Source: Phytohalomonas tamaricis (GTDB lineage: Bacteria; Pseudomonadota; Gammaproteobacteria; Pseudomonadales; Halomonadaceae). Taken from it: 64,000 bases of DNA. The notes under the pieces are model-generated. The model had not been told where the DNA came from. It saw nothing but the letters and a program-made list of their open reading frames with translations, and did no database searches. The number at the start of each line of letters is the position of its first letter. Position 1 is the first letter of the stretch. The position numbers and the translations under genes are program-made. The stretch covers positions 682,001 through 746,000 of the forward strand of contig NZ_PVRV01000019.1 in the NCBI RefSeq assembly GCF_003012345.1. The letters run 5' to 3'. This document shows, in pieces, positions 19,524 to 28,790 of this stretch.

Positions 19524-20285
19524 TCAGATTTCGAGATCGTACTCGACAATCAACGGCGCGAACTCGGAGAATCTGGCTTCAGTATCGATCCAGGCATCCT
19601 TGATGTTGCGCTGCAGGTTGGGGCCGACGATCTGGTAGTCGAGACGCCAGCCATCCTGACGATGACGCTGTACTTCCTGGTCGAGCTTCGGCCAGTAGGT
19701 GTACTGCCCGGCGTCGCGGTCGATCTCACGGAAGGTGTCGATGAACCCCATCGGGCCAAATACCTGATCCATGAAGGCGCGCTCTTCCGGACGGAAACCC
19801 GGCGTGCTCTGATAATCGGACCAGTTGGCCAGATCGATCGTCTTGTGAGCGATGTTCCATGTTCCGCAGATAATGTACTCACGGCGCTTGCGGCGCAGCT
19901 TGTTGAGATACTCGCTGTACTGGGCAATGAAGCGCTGCTTGGCGTGCGGGTCCTCAGGCATCAGGAATGAGGCGACGCTGAACTTGTCATAGTCGGCCTG
20001 CAAGAAGCGTCCTTCGTTATCGCACTGCTCGAAACCCAGGCCGTACATGATCGCCTTGGGTATCTGACGGCAGTAGAGCCCGACACCGGCGAATCCGTCC
20101 TGTTCGGCATCGAGGAAATAACCTTCATAGCCTTCGGGGTAAAGAATGTCGTCTTCTAGCTCGAAGCTCTTGGCTTTTAAATTTTGTACGCAGACGACAT
20201 CGGCATCCTGCTCACCCAGCCAATCGAGAAAACCTCGTTCAACCGCGCCGCGGATGCCATTAACATTGATGCTGGCGATTTTCAT
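19524..20285 (-). CDS. crc: Crc-like catabolite repression control protein (ExoIII fold without the nuclease residues)
   Basis: A 253-aa protein of the exonuclease III/endonuclease superfamily, starting MKIASINVNGIRG. It is unlikely to be a working exonuclease. The ExoIII metal Glu (LQETK) is replaced by VQNLK, the GDxN motif is CGTWN, and the C-terminal SDHAP catalytic motif is SEFAP. Pseudomonas Crc, which partners Hfq in translational catabolite repression, has the same kinds of substitutions, shares the RRKRREYI segment, and also lies beside pyrE near rph. The open frame extends to 20354, but the ATG at 20285 is the homologous start. It diverges from pyrE across 85 bases. Confidence 0.8.
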   Translation of the reverse strand: MKIASINVNGIRGAVERGFLDWLGEQDADVVCVQNLKAKSFELEDDILYPEGYEGYFLDAEQDGFAGVGLYCRQIPKAIMYGLGFEQCDNEGRFLQADYDKFSVASFLMPEDPHAKQRFIAQYSEYLNKLRRKRREYIICGTWNIAHKTIDLANWSDYQSTPGFRPEERAFMDQVFGPMGFIDTFREIDRDAGQYTYWPKLDQEVQRHRQDGWRLDYQIVGPNLQRNIKDAWIDTEARFSEFAPLIVEYDLEI

Positions 20286-20370
20286 ACATGGTCCCTTGTT
20301 TTTCGCGCGTGTATGATACCCGAGCTTGAAACATTTTGGTAAATGCCGACCCATAAAAAAGGTGTTAGGG

Positions 20371-21036
20371 ATGTACGACTATCAGCGCGAGTTCATTGAA
20401 TTCGCTATCGCTGAAAAAGCGCTGTCCTTTGGTGAATTCACGCTGAAATCCGGGCGTGTCAGCCCTTATTTCTTCAACGCCGGACATTTTCACAGCGGCC
20501 GCGCCCTGGCGACATTAGGGCGTTGCTACGCTGAGGCGGTCGTACGTGCCGAACTCGATATTGATGTCGTGTTCGGTCCCGCATATAAGGGTATCCCCCT
20601 GGCGACTACCACCTGTGTGGCACTTGCCACGAATCATGACCGCAATTTGCCCTATGCGTTCAATCGCAAGGAAGCAAAAGATCATGGCGAGGGGGGCAGC
20701 ATCGTTGGTGCCACCCTCAAAGGTAATGTGTTGATCATAGACGACGTGATAACGGCAGGTACGGCAATTCGTGAAGTGATGTCCCTGATCGAAGCATCAG
20801 GCGCCCGCGCCGCCGGTGTCGTGATCGCGCTTGATCGGCAGGAACGCGGCCAGGGCGAGCAGAGCGCCATTCAGGAAATCGAATCACAGTATGGCATGCC
20901 GGTTGTGCCGATCGTAACGCTAGATCGTATATTGGAATATCTCGAAACGCACGCTGGCGAGTCGCTCAAGGCACACGCGGATGCGATCCGTGACTATCGT
21001 GCACGCTATGGCGTAGCGTCTTCTACGGCAAAGTAA
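20371..21036 (+). CDS. pyrE: Orotate phosphoribosyltransferase
   Basis: Adds PRPP to orotate in pyrimidine synthesis. The 221-aa protein begins [14 protein letters not shown] and has [32 protein letters not shown] and the PRPP-binding loop [14 protein letters not shown]. The upstream in-frame start at 20326 would add 15 unrelated residues. Placement beside the crc-like gene is as in Pseudomonas. Confidence 0.96.
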   Translation: MYDYQREFIEFAIAEKALSFGEFTLKSGRVSPYFFNAGHFHSGRALATLGRCYAEAVVRAELDIDVVFGPAYKGIPLATTTCVALATNHDRNLPYAFNRKEAKDHGEGGSIVGATLKGNVLIIDDVITAGTAIREVMSLIEASGARAAGVVIALDRQERGQGEQSAIQEIESQYGMPVVPIVTLDRILEYLETHAGESLKAHADAIRDYRARYGVASSTAK

Positions 21037-21058
21037 GATTTATTTAAGGAAGATCATC

Positions 21059-21613
21059 ATGAAGAAGATCGTTTTTGCGCTTATCGGTTCAGGCATGGCG
21101 CTGGCTAGCGCCAATGCCATGGCATTGGGCCTCAGCGCCACCGGTGGAGAAGACTCCGTCAGTGTCGAAGCCACTCAATCGCTGCTGCCAGGCTGGCAGG
21201 CTGGGCTGGGTTATTACAGCACTGACGACAGCGGTCATAACACCAAGGCCTATTCCGGCTCACTGATGTTCTCTCCCTGGCTACCGGGGGTCGATCTGAG
21301 CGTCGGCGCACGCTATCAGTATCTCGACAGTGATTATTACGGTGATGGCGGCGGCCTCGGTCTGGGCGGTTCAGCCTATGTTGGCACACCAATTCCGCGT
21401 GTCTCGGTCGGCGGCTACGGCTTCTATACGCCGGAAGGCCTGACCCACGGGGATGTCGATGAAAGCTATGAATATGGCGCACGGGCCCGCTTCCATATCA
21501 TTGGTGGCAGCTATGTCTACGCCGGTTATCGCTATTACCACGCCGACTTTGACGATCACGGCGGCGAAACACTCGACAGCGGTCCAGTACTGGGTGCCAG
21601 CGTAGGCTTCTGA
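21059..21613 (+). CDS. YfaZ-like outer membrane protein
   Basis: A 184-aa protein with a clear signal peptide (MKKIVFALIGSGMALASANAMA). The mature part is rich in Gly and aromatic residues in an alternating beta-strand pattern and ends in Phe (GASVGF), typical of a small outer membrane beta-barrel. It resembles the YfaZ family, whose function is unknown. It follows pyrE by 22 bases with AAGGAAG as ribosome site, so it may be co-transcribed. Confidence 0.75.
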   Translation: MKKIVFALIGSGMALASANAMALGLSATGGEDSVSVEATQSLLPGWQAGLGYYSTDDSGHNTKAYSGSLMFSPWLPGVDLSVGARYQYLDSDYYGDGGGLGLGGSAYVGTPIPRVSVGGYGFYTPEGLTHGDVDESYEYGARARFHIIGGSYVYAGYRYYHADFDDHGGETLDSGPVLGASVGF

Positions 21614-21725
21614 TTGTACGCGCCATCACGTCGCGCGAGGATCATGTAGGCGTCAAGGCCGTAAGCCAGACGCCGGATGTCAGCAAAAAAGGACGGTATC
21701 CGTCATCAGGAACATATAACCCCGC

Positions 21726-22196
21726 ATGCTAGATATCGTCCTTTACGAGCCGGAGATTCCGCCCAATACAGGCAACATCATTCGGCTATGCGCTAACACT
21801 GGTTTTCGTCTGCACCTGATCGAGCCGCTCGGTTTTGCACTTGATGACAAGCGCCTGCGCCGCGCTGGACTCGACTATCACGAGTGGGCGCGGGTCAGCC
21901 GCCATCGCAATTTCGATGCATTTGTCGAGGCTGTCGCACCACAGCGTATATTCGCGGTGTCAACGCGTGGCCGCACTGGCCACCACGAGCCGGCCTATCG
22001 CAGCGGCGATGCGCTGGTACTTGGCCCCGAGACGCGCGGTTTACCGCAAGCGATGATTGATGCCCTGCCGCCTGAGCAGCGCATTCGTATCCCGATGCTG
22101 GCTGACAGCCGCAGCCTCAACCTCTCCAACGCCTGTGCGGTAATCGTGTTCGAGGCGTGGCGGCAGTTGGGGTTCGAGGGTGCCGCAGCGCTGTAA
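21726..22196 (+). CDS. trmL: tRNA (cytidine/uridine-34-2'-O)-methyltransferase TrmL
   Basis: A SPOUT-family methyltransferase that modifies the wobble base of leucine tRNAs. The 156-aa length matches TrmL. The N-terminus reads [21 protein letters not shown], and the knot region shows LGPETRGLP and [20 protein letters not shown]. It starts at the ATG at 21726. Confidence 0.95.
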   Translation: MLDIVLYEPEIPPNTGNIIRLCANTGFRLHLIEPLGFALDDKRLRRAGLDYHEWARVSRHRNFDAFVEAVAPQRIFAVSTRGRTGHHEPAYRSGDALVLGPETRGLPQAMIDALPPEQRIRIPMLADSRSLNLSNACAVIVFEAWRQLGFEGAAAL

Positions 22197-22295
22197 ACCA
22201 AGCTGCCTGTTTCTTCTCGTCGATAGTTTCGCGTTCACGCCGCCTAGCGGTGTGAGCGTAGTCAATACCGTTTCCGAATACCGAGTAAACGTGCC

Positions 22296-24347
22296 ATGAA
22301 CGATATTCGTGATCGCCTCGCCAAGCTCAACCCGCGCCAGCAGGAAGCGGTAAAATACATCGACGGCCCCTGCCTGGTGCTCGCCGGCGCCGGTTCCGGC
22401 AAGACCAGCGTGATCACCACCAAGATCGCTTATCTGGTACGCGAATGCGGGATGAGCGCGCGGCGCATCGCTGCGGTGACCTTCACCAACAAGGCCGCCC
22501 GCGAGATGAAAGAACGCGTCTCGCAGCTCCTGCCGGGGCGTGAAGGGCACGGCCTGACCGTGTCGACCTTCCACACCCTGGGGCTCAACATCATCCGTGC
22601 CGAACTCAAGACGCTTGGGCTGCGCCCGGGCTTCTCGCTGTTCGACCCTGAAGATGCCAAGGTGCTGCTGCGTGACCTGATGAACAAGGATGCGCAGGTC
22701 GATGCCGATCAGATCAATCAGGTGCAGAGCACGATATCGAGCTGGAAAAACGACCTGATTCTGCCCGGCCATGCGCTCTCTCACGCCGCCAATGAGGATG
22801 AGGCCTATGCCGCACGGCTTTATGAGCATTACGTGCGTCACTTGAAGGCTTACAACGCGGTCGATTTTGATGATCTGATCATGCTGCCGGCGACGCTGTT
22901 CGAGCGTCATCCCGAGGTGTTGGCCAAATGGCGCAAGCGCATCCACTACATGCTGGTCGATGAGTATCAGGACACCAACTCAAGCCAGTATCAGCTGGTG
23001 CGCATGTTGATGGCCGAGCGCCAGACCTTCACCGTGGTCGGGGACGATGACCAGTCGATCTATGCCTGGCGCGGTGCGCGGCCGGAAAATCTGGTGCAGC
23101 TCGGCGAGGACTTCCCACGCCTCAACGTCATCAAGCTCGAACAGAACTACCGTTCCACCGCAGTGATTCTGCGCGCTGCCAACACCCTGATTGCCAATAA
23201 CCCACACGTTTATGAAAAGACGCTGTGGTCGGACAAGGGGCTCGGCGAGTCGATTCGCGTTGTGGTCAACCGCAATGAGGAGGCCGAGGCCGAGCGTGTA
23301 GCGAGCGAGATATTGACGCGGCGGATCAAGGAATCGGCCAAATGGAAGGACTTCGCCGTGCTCTATCGCGGCAACTTCCAGGCCCGTCTGCTCGAACTCA
23401 AGCTGCAGCACTATCAGGTGCCCTACAAGCTTTCCGGTGGCACCTCGTTCTTCTCACGCAATGAGATCAAGGATGCGATGGCTTACCTGCGGCTGCTGAT
23501 CAACCCCGCTGACGACAATGCCTTTTTGCGTATCGTCAACGTGCCGCGCCGCGAGATAGGCCCGACCACGCTGGAGAAGCTCGCCAACTACGCCAGCGAG
23601 CGCCGCATCAGCCTGTTCTCTGCCTGCAGCGAGCTGGGCTTGGCTCAGGTGCTTAACGAACGCGCCGTTGACCGACTGGGACGCTTCAATCACTTCCTTG
23701 AAGGCATTCGCCGCCGTATGGATCAGGGCGACGCGATTGCGGCGATCCGCGCCATGTTCGGTGAGATGGACTATGAGTCGTGGCTCTATCAGAACGCCAG
23801 TGCGCCGATCATCGCTGAGAAGCGCATGGCTAATGTGCATATCCTCATCGACCAGCTTGAGAAGTCGATGCACCGCGACGAGGAAGAGGGCGACGAGGGC
23901 AGTGAAGAAACCGACGATGTTGAAGCGGCGATCTCGCGCTTGGTACTGCGCGACATTCTCGACCAACAGGCCCAGGAAGACGACACCGACAAGGTTCAGC
24001 TTCTGACCCTGCACGCCTCCAAGGGACTCGAGTTCCCGCACGTTTACGTGATGGGACTGGAAGAAGAGTTACTGCCGCATCGCAATTCGATCGAGAGCGG
24101 TACTATTGAAGAAGAACGCCGGCTCGCCTACGTCGGCATTACCCGCGCGCGCCAGACGCTGACCCTGACACTAGCGCGCCAGCGCAAGACCTATGGCGAA
24201 ATGATGGAGTGCGCACCGAGCCGTTTCCTCGATGAGCTGCCGCCGGAAGATCTTGAGTGGGAAGGGCGTGCCGACAAGGAAGACCCGGACAAGAAGCGCG
24301 AGCGTGGTCAGAGCGCGATCAATGGGTTGAGGTCACTGCTGGGATAA
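22296..24347 (+). CDS. rep: ATP-dependent DNA helicase Rep
   Basis: Superfamily 1A 3'-5' helicase that helps replication pass protein roadblocks. At 683 aa it matches Rep. Motifs: Walker A GAGSGKTSVITTKIAYL (about residues 32-48), motif II DEYQDTN, VVGDDDQSIYAWRGA, motif IV QNYRST, and motifs V/VI LLTLHASKGLEFPHVYVMG and EEERRLAYVGITRAR. The C-terminal tail (REKGQ-like RERGQSAINGLRSLLG) is Rep rather than UvrD type. Confidence 0.95.
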   Translation: MNDIRDRLAKLNPRQQEAVKYIDGPCLVLAGAGSGKTSVITTKIAYLVRECGMSARRIAAVTFTNKAAREMKERVSQLLPGREGHGLTVSTFHTLGLNIIRAELKTLGLRPGFSLFDPEDAKVLLRDLMNKDAQVDADQINQVQSTISSWKNDLILPGHALSHAANEDEAYAARLYEHYVRHLKAYNAVDFDDLIMLPATLFERHPEVLAKWRKRIHYMLVDEYQDTNSSQYQLVRMLMAERQTFTVVGDDDQSIYAWRGARPENLVQLGEDFPRLNVIKLEQNYRSTAVILRAANTLIANNPHVYEKTLWSDKGLGESIRVVVNRNEEAEAERVASEILTRRIKESAKWKDFAVLYRGNFQARLLELKLQHYQVPYKLSGGTSFFSRNEIKDAMAYLRLLINPADDNAFLRIVNVPRREIGPTTLEKLANYASERRISLFSACSELGLAQVLNERAVDRLGRFNHFLEGIRRRMDQGDAIAAIRAMFGEMDYESWLYQNASAPIIAEKRMANVHILIDQLEKSMHRDEEEGDEGSEETDDVEAAISRLVLRDILDQQAQEDDTDKVQLLTLHASKGLEFPHVYVMGLEEELLPHRNSIESGTIEEERRLAYVGITRARQTLTLTLARQRKTYGEMMECAPSRFLDELPPEDLEWEGRADKEDPDKKRERGQSAINGLRSLLG

Positions 24348-24373
24348 CCTGGCGTGGTGAGGTGATGTCGCCA

Positions 24374-24526
24374 TCAACACTCCTGACAGGCCGGATGGCG
24401 AGACGCCCGGCGCATGGCGCGGACAGCCTTGCGCGAACTGCGTGCCCATCGCCTGCGCTGGTGTAGGGTAGATACGGAAGCCACTATGGCGACCACGACC
24501 AGGGCAATGATCAGGCGCGCTTTCAC
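24374..24526 (-). CDS. Small membrane peptide, 50 aa
   Basis: A short GTG-initiated frame with an excellent AAGGAGGGA ribosome site. The first 20 residues (VKARLIIALVVVAIVASVST) form one transmembrane helix or uncleaved signal anchor. The rest is strongly basic (HQRRRWARSSRKAVRAMRRASR), then PACQEC at the end. It looks like a single-pass inner membrane protein with a positively charged tail. I do not recognise a family. It lies in the gap between the convergent rep and the following secreted-protein gene. Confidence 0.5.
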   Translation of the reverse strand: MKARLIIALVVVAIVASVSTLHQRRRWARSSRKAVRAMRRASRHPACQEC

Positions 24527-24617
24527 ACTTCCCTCCTTACGCTATTGCTGACTAAACCATCATTGAAAGCGCCGCCCTTGATCGGGCGGCATTTATAACC
24601 TGGTCGTAAACCCCGGT

Positions 24618-24956
24618 TTACCAGCTAGAGGAATGCCCCAGCGAGTTCTGCTCGTCATAGTGGCTGTCGAAATGGGTCGCGACGCTGGTCTGGCTGGCGA
24701 TCTGAGCGAGCGACTTGTCGGCGGCGGCACTGTGGCCTTCGTTATCGCTGACCGTGACGCTCCGCGCTTCGCCGTTATAGCTGACAGACTGTGTGTCGAG
24801 CGGTTGGCTCAACTGGCTGAGCGCTTCGGCCTGCGCGTCGCTGTGACTTAAACGACTGTAAACGTCATGGTCGATCAAGCTGGCATTGGCGGCGGCAGGT
24901 AGCGCAACGGCCAAGACCAGAGCGGCAATAGTGCGAATACCCAATACGTTTTTCAT
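24618..24956 (-). CDS. Secreted 112-aa protein of an unrecognised family, copy 1
   Basis: Starts MKNVLGIRTIAALVLAVALPAAANA, a classical signal peptide, followed by an acidic, Ser/His/Gln-rich mature part of about 87 residues. It is a paralogue of the next gene upstream (25013-25351). Both share QPLDTQS, VTVSDNEGHS, QIASQT and the exact C-terminus GHSSSW. No cysteines, no lipobox, no known catalytic motif. AAGGAAGAG precedes the ATG. The pair probably arose by tandem duplication and is likely periplasmic; function unknown. Confidence 0.75.
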   Translation of the reverse strand: MKNVLGIRTIAALVLAVALPAAANASLIDHDVYSRLSHSDAQAEALSQLSQPLDTQSVSYNGEARSVTVSDNEGHSAAADKSLAQIASQTSVATHFDSHYDEQNSLGHSSSW

Positions 24957-25012
24957 GATCTCTTCCTTGCTTGAATCAGCGAATTCTTTTGCTGCCTGTG
25001 ACCTAACTCGAC

Positions 25013-25351
25013 TTACCAGCTAGAGGAATGGCCAATAGCGTTCTGCCCGTCGTCATTGTTGGTAAAGTGCGTCTCGACATCAGTCTGGCTAGCGATCTGA
25101 TTAAACGATTTGGCAACGGCGTCACTGTGGCCTTCGTTGTCGCTGACCGTGACGTTCTGTGCTGTGCGCTCATAGTGGGCAGACTGTGTATCGAGCGGCT
25201 GATTCAGCTGGCTGAAGGCTTCAATCTGCGCAGTGCTGTGACCTGAGCGGCCATTGCTGTCATGAGTGACCAAGTTGGCTTGAGCGGCAGTCGGCAGCGC
25301 GGCGGCTAGAGCGATGGCGGCGATGACGCGAGTGTTAAGCAGGTTTTTCAT
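25013..25351 (-). CDS. Secreted 112-aa protein of an unrecognised family, copy 2
   Basis: Starts MKNLLNTRVIAAIALAAALPTAAQA, a signal peptide closely similar to that of its neighbour; the mature length is also about 87 residues. Shared segments with copy 1: FSQLNQPLDTQSAHY, NVTVSDNEGHSDA, QIASQTDVETHF and terminal GHSSSW. GAGGAA precedes the ATG at 25351; the open frame runs to 25435 without a ribosome site. The two copies are separated by only 56 bases and may form one transcript. Confidence 0.75.
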   Translation of the reverse strand: MKNLLNTRVIAAIALAAALPTAAQANLVTHDSNGRSGHSTAQIEAFSQLNQPLDTQSAHYERTAQNVTVSDNEGHSDAVAKSFNQIASQTDVETHFTNNDDGQNAIGHSSSW

Positions 25352-25590
25352 GTTCGATTCCTCGTGGAGGTTTGAGGTATTTCGGAGGGCTCCCGTGAGC
25401 CGATGTGTGCATTCTGGACCTGTAACGGGAGTCAAACGAATCGAACGGAATAAAGGTAACTATCGATAGAAATGATAATGAGATGGCGTGTTTTGATAGT
25501 TTCCAGCGATAGATGGCTCGACGCCACATTGGTCAGACGGGGCAAGAAATGAGCATGTCTCGATAAGCGTAGCGTCCGATGGCAAGTGGA

Positions 25591-26505
25591 TCAGAGGCTA
25601 TCTGGGTCGCCAGCGAACATCTGAATGCGCGAACGCAGCCAGCGCTCCGCCGGGTCGTTATCCTGTGCGCTGCGCCATACCATCGACAGCTCAAAGACAG
25701 GACTCTCGAAAGGCACCTCTTCATCGCGCAGCCCACCGCCGGCACTGAGCGCGGCAGCGGCGTAATCCGGCACCGTGGAGATAATGTCGGTGCCCGCCAG
25801 CAGCGTGCCCAGCCCATTGAACTGCGGCACCGCCAGCACGACGTGACGGCTACGGCCGAGCGTGGCGAGTTGCTCATCGACATAGCTGCTGAGATCCCCG
25901 GCATGGGAGACCATCGCATGAGGACGGGCACAGAATTCATCCAGTGACAGCGTGCCGGGAACGCTGTCGGCGCGCAGCACGCGTGGCCGGCTGCGACGCA
26001 GAATGCGGCGTTTGGCGTTGGCGGGTAAATCACGGGTGAAGGCTACCCCAACCGAAATCTCGCCGGTACTGAGCAGATGCGGCATCAGCAGATAATTGGC
26101 GCGCCGCACCACCAGCACAATCCCCGGCGCTTCAGTACGCAGCCGCTTGAGCAGCGCCGGCAACAGCGCGAATTCGACATCATCGGAAAGCCCGATGGTG
26201 AAGACGTTCTCACTGGTGGCCGGGTCGAAGGTACTGGTATTGCTCAATACGCCGGAGATCGCATCCAGCGCGGGCTGCAGCTGAATGAAAATCTCTTCGG
26301 CGCGGCTGGTCGGCTCCATGGTGCGGCCGGTACGCACAAACAGCGGGTCATCGAATAGATCACGCAGGCGGGCAAGGGCGGCGCTGGTAGCGGGCTGGCC
26401 CAGAAACAGGCGCTCTGCGGCGCGTGACACGCTGCGCTCCTGCATCAGGGTCTCGAATACGACCAGCAGATTGAAATCTATACGTCTTAAATCGCCGCGA
26501 TTCAT
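25591..26505 (-). CDS. LysR family transcriptional regulator
   Basis: A 304-aa LysR-type regulator. The N-terminal winged helix (DFNLLVVFETLMQERSVSRAAERLFLGQPATSAALARLR) is followed by a two-lobed effector domain. It diverges from the zinc-independent alcohol dehydrogenase/quinone oxidoreductase gene across about 150 bases, the classic LysR-target layout, so control of that gene is the natural inference. The effector is unknown. Confidence 0.9.
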   Translation of the reverse strand: MNRGDLRRIDFNLLVVFETLMQERSVSRAAERLFLGQPATSAALARLRDLFDDPLFVRTGRTMEPTSRAEEIFIQLQPALDAISGVLSNTSTFDPATSENVFTIGLSDDVEFALLPALLKRLRTEAPGIVLVVRRANYLLMPHLLSTGEISVGVAFTRDLPANAKRRILRRSRPRVLRADSVPGTLSLDEFCARPHAMVSHAGDLSSYVDEQLATLGRSRHVVLAVPQFNGLGTLLAGTDIISTVPDYAAAALSAGGGLRDEEVPFESPVFELSMVWRSAQDNDPAERWLRSRIQMFAGDPDSL

Positions 26506-26658
26506 GCCTATCTCCCTGGCGGACGGAACTGACAGCGCCTGGCGCCGTCAATAACCACTATCAACCGGAGTTATAGCGACTATCGATGCCAGTGCATAGT
26601 GTTCGCCATGCAGGCCGGATAAAGTCAGGATAATTGAAAGCCAAGGGTGAAGTGTCTC

Positions 26659-27678
26659 ATGTCTCGTGTAATCCGTTTCAATCGGTTCGGGCCGGCCGAT
26701 GTGCTCGAATACGTCGAACGGCCCGACCCTCAGCCCGAGGCGGGCGAAGTACTGCTGGCTACCGAGGCGATCGGCGTGGGCTGGCACGATGTGCTATGGC
26801 GTCAGAATCTGGCCTCAACGCCGGTGACACTGCCAGCGGGCATCGGCACGGAAATGGCCGGCCGGGTGGTAAGCGTCGGCGCGGGTGTCGATGATTTATC
26901 GCCAGGCGACCGGGTCGCCGCCATTCCCGCTTACGATCTTAACCGTTACGCGACCTACGGCGAGCGTATTGTGCTGCCGCGCGAGGCGCTGGTCCGTTAT
27001 GCGCAGACGCTGACCGCCGTCGAGGCGAGCGTTCACTACCTACCTCTACTGACCAGCTGGTTGGGGCTGCGGGAGCTGGCGGGGATCGAACCCGGTGAGA
27101 GCGTACTGATCACTGCCGGTTGCCAGATTGGCGGGCCTTATGCCGTGCAGCTGGCGCGTGCGCTGGGCGCGCACGTTTTTGCGACCACCACGCGCGCCGA
27201 TAATGTCGAGTTTCTCAAGCGCATGGGCGCCGAAGCGGTGATCGAAACCGAATCGCAGGATCTGGTGACCGCGATCGACAAGCTGACCGACAAGCGCGGC
27301 GTCAACGTGGTGCTGGACGCCCAAGGTGGCCCGCAGATGAGCCTGCTGGGTGATGTGCTGGCGCCGTGTGGCCGGCTGGTGCTGTACGGTTTGCAGGGCG
27401 GCAATCAGACCGCCTTTCCCGCGCAAGCGGCGTTTCGCAAGAACATCCGCTTTTACCTGCACTGCCTGTCCAACTTTTCCGGCCGACCGGAGCTTGGCAT
27501 TGCGCCCAACGGCGAAGCGATGAAACGTGCTATCGATGAGGTCAATCGGCTGACGCTGGAAGGCGCGGTGGTGCCCGTAATCGATAAGGTGTTTGGCTTC
27601 GATGAGGTGGTGGCTGCCCACCGCTACATGGACAGCATGCGCAGTCATCATGGCCGCGTGGCGCTCAAGGTTGGCTGA
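26659..27678 (+). CDS. Zinc-independent alcohol dehydrogenase / quinone oxidoreductase family protein
   Basis: MDR-superfamily NADPH-dependent enzyme of about 339 aa. The N-terminal GroES-like domain has VIRFNRFGPADVLEYVERP, and the Rossmann domain has ESVLITAGCQIGGPYAVQLARALGAHVFATT. The zinc ligands of true alcohol dehydrogenases are absent, which fits the quinone oxidoreductase/crotonyl-CoA reductase-like branch. The ATG at 26659 gives the usual N-terminus; the frame could begin four codons earlier. It is divergent from the LysR gene. Confidence 0.85.
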   Translation: MSRVIRFNRFGPADVLEYVERPDPQPEAGEVLLATEAIGVGWHDVLWRQNLASTPVTLPAGIGTEMAGRVVSVGAGVDDLSPGDRVAAIPAYDLNRYATYGERIVLPREALVRYAQTLTAVEASVHYLPLLTSWLGLRELAGIEPGESVLITAGCQIGGPYAVQLARALGAHVFATTTRADNVEFLKRMGAEAVIETESQDLVTAIDKLTDKRGVNVVLDAQGGPQMSLLGDVLAPCGRLVLYGLQGGNQTAFPAQAAFRKNIRFYLHCLSNFSGRPELGIAPNGEAMKRAIDEVNRLTLEGAVVPVIDKVFGFDEVVAAHRYMDSMRSHHGRVALKVG

Positions 27679-27765
27679 TTTTATCACCCGTCTGATGGCA
27701 GGAAATGAACGCCCGCTAACTCAACGGACGTCTTGTTTGGCATGGGTGGTGTTACCGAGAGCGGA

Positions 27766-28092
27766 TCAGGAATCGGTGACGGGGGCGACAAGGTAATCGA
27801 CTGCGGCCTTCACTTCAGCATCGGAGAGCGCAGGGTTGCCGCCCTTGGCCGGCATATCCTCATAGCCCTCGATCGCGTGGGTATAAAGCATCGGCATGCC
27901 CTTGTCGAGCCGTCCGCGCCAGGCATCTTCATCACCGCGCTGGGGGGCACCACCGTCAGAATGGCACTTTGCACAGCTATCGCTGTATACCGCCTCACCA
28001 TTGACTTCGGCCATTGCCGGCGAGGCGGCCAGAAGGCCTGCCACCAGTCCCAGTGTCGCCGCGCCGGTCGAATGCCATGCTTTGATCGCCAT
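27766..28092 (-). CDS. Periplasmic cytochrome c (c5-like), copy 1
   Basis: A 108-aa protein. A signal peptide ending ASPAMA is followed by one haem c site, CAKCH, and a distal Met in DMPAKGG. The C-terminal LSDAEVKAAVDYLV is typical of cytochrome c5/c-555 electron carriers. Its neighbour upstream is a second cytochrome with the same architecture. The electron partners are not visible here; the PQQ dehydrogenases in the window are possible donors but that is speculation. Confidence 0.88.
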   Translation of the reverse strand: MAIKAWHSTGAATLGLVAGLLAASPAMAEVNGEAVYSDSCAKCHSDGGAPQRGDEDAWRGRLDKGMPMLYTHAIEGYEDMPAKGGNPALSDAEVKAAVDYLVAPVTDS

Positions 28093-28264
28093 GATTATCT
28101 CCTCGTGCCGTATAGGTATTTTTTCGCTGCACGTAGGTAGTGTAGGCCGTCTGACACGTACTCACGATTGGCCATTGCCTGCAGGCAGCTGACACAAACG
28201 CCAACAGGGAACGCAAGGCCTAGTTTCGTAGCGTGGCTATTCATAGCGCGACCACAGGCGAGAC

Positions 28265-28609
28265 TCAGTCGGCGGAATGGACGAGATAATCCACCGCCGC
28301 CTTGACCTCTTTTTCTGATAGCGAGGGATCGCCCCCCTTGGGCGGCATGCCGCGATAGCCTTCGATGGTGTGGGTATAAAGCGTCTCGATGCTCTTGTTT
28401 TCCAGCGCGCTGAGCGTGCGCTTGTCACCGAAGCGTGGCGAATTCATCACCCCCACGTTATGACACCCCGCGCAGGTTTGTTCATAGATCTTCTTGCCCA
28501 ATGCCTGATGATCAGCGTTCTGAGCGGGCAGTTCGGCGGCGCTGGCCTGAGCCGCGAGCCCAGTGGCAAACAGCAGCGTAACGCCTAGCAGCTTCGTTAT
28601 GTTATCCAC
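28265..28609 (-). CDS. Periplasmic cytochrome c (c5-like), copy 2
   Basis: A 114-aa protein with a signal peptide (LLGVTLLFATGLAAQASA), haem-binding CAGCH and the distal ligand region GYRGMPPKGGDPSLSEKEVKAAVDYLV. It is closely related to the cytochrome 170 bases downstream on the same strand, a tandem duplication. I choose the GTG at 28609 with GAGG upstream; the open frame continues to 28684, but that extension has no signal-peptide character. Confidence 0.85.
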   Translation of the reverse strand: MDNITKLLGVTLLFATGLAAQASAAELPAQNADHQALGKKIYEQTCAGCHNVGVMNSPRFGDKRTLSALENKSIETLYTHTIEGYRGMPPKGGDPSLSEKEVKAAVDYLVHSAD

Positions 28610-28738
28610 AACCACCTCATCACAGTTTTTATGCACAGGCGCTTGGCCCGTGATGTTGATGGGCAGTATAACGACACGCCTCACTGACGAAAACGCCGCG
28701 TGACGCGGCGGTTTGTCGCTCGTCGCCCGGCGCGTCGC

Positions 28739-28767
28739 TGGACAGTAAAACCGCGAGCGGGTAGGAT
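28739..28767 (+). promoter_or_regulatory. Promoter of tRNA-Arg
   Basis: TGGACA (28739-28744) and TAGGAT (28762-28767) are separated by exactly 17 bases and lie just upstream of the tRNA. A GC-rich stretch (GCCCCGC) after the -10 element is typical of stringently controlled tRNA promoters. Confidence 0.6.
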
Positions 28768-28790
28768 AAGCCCCGCTGTATAGGTACTGC

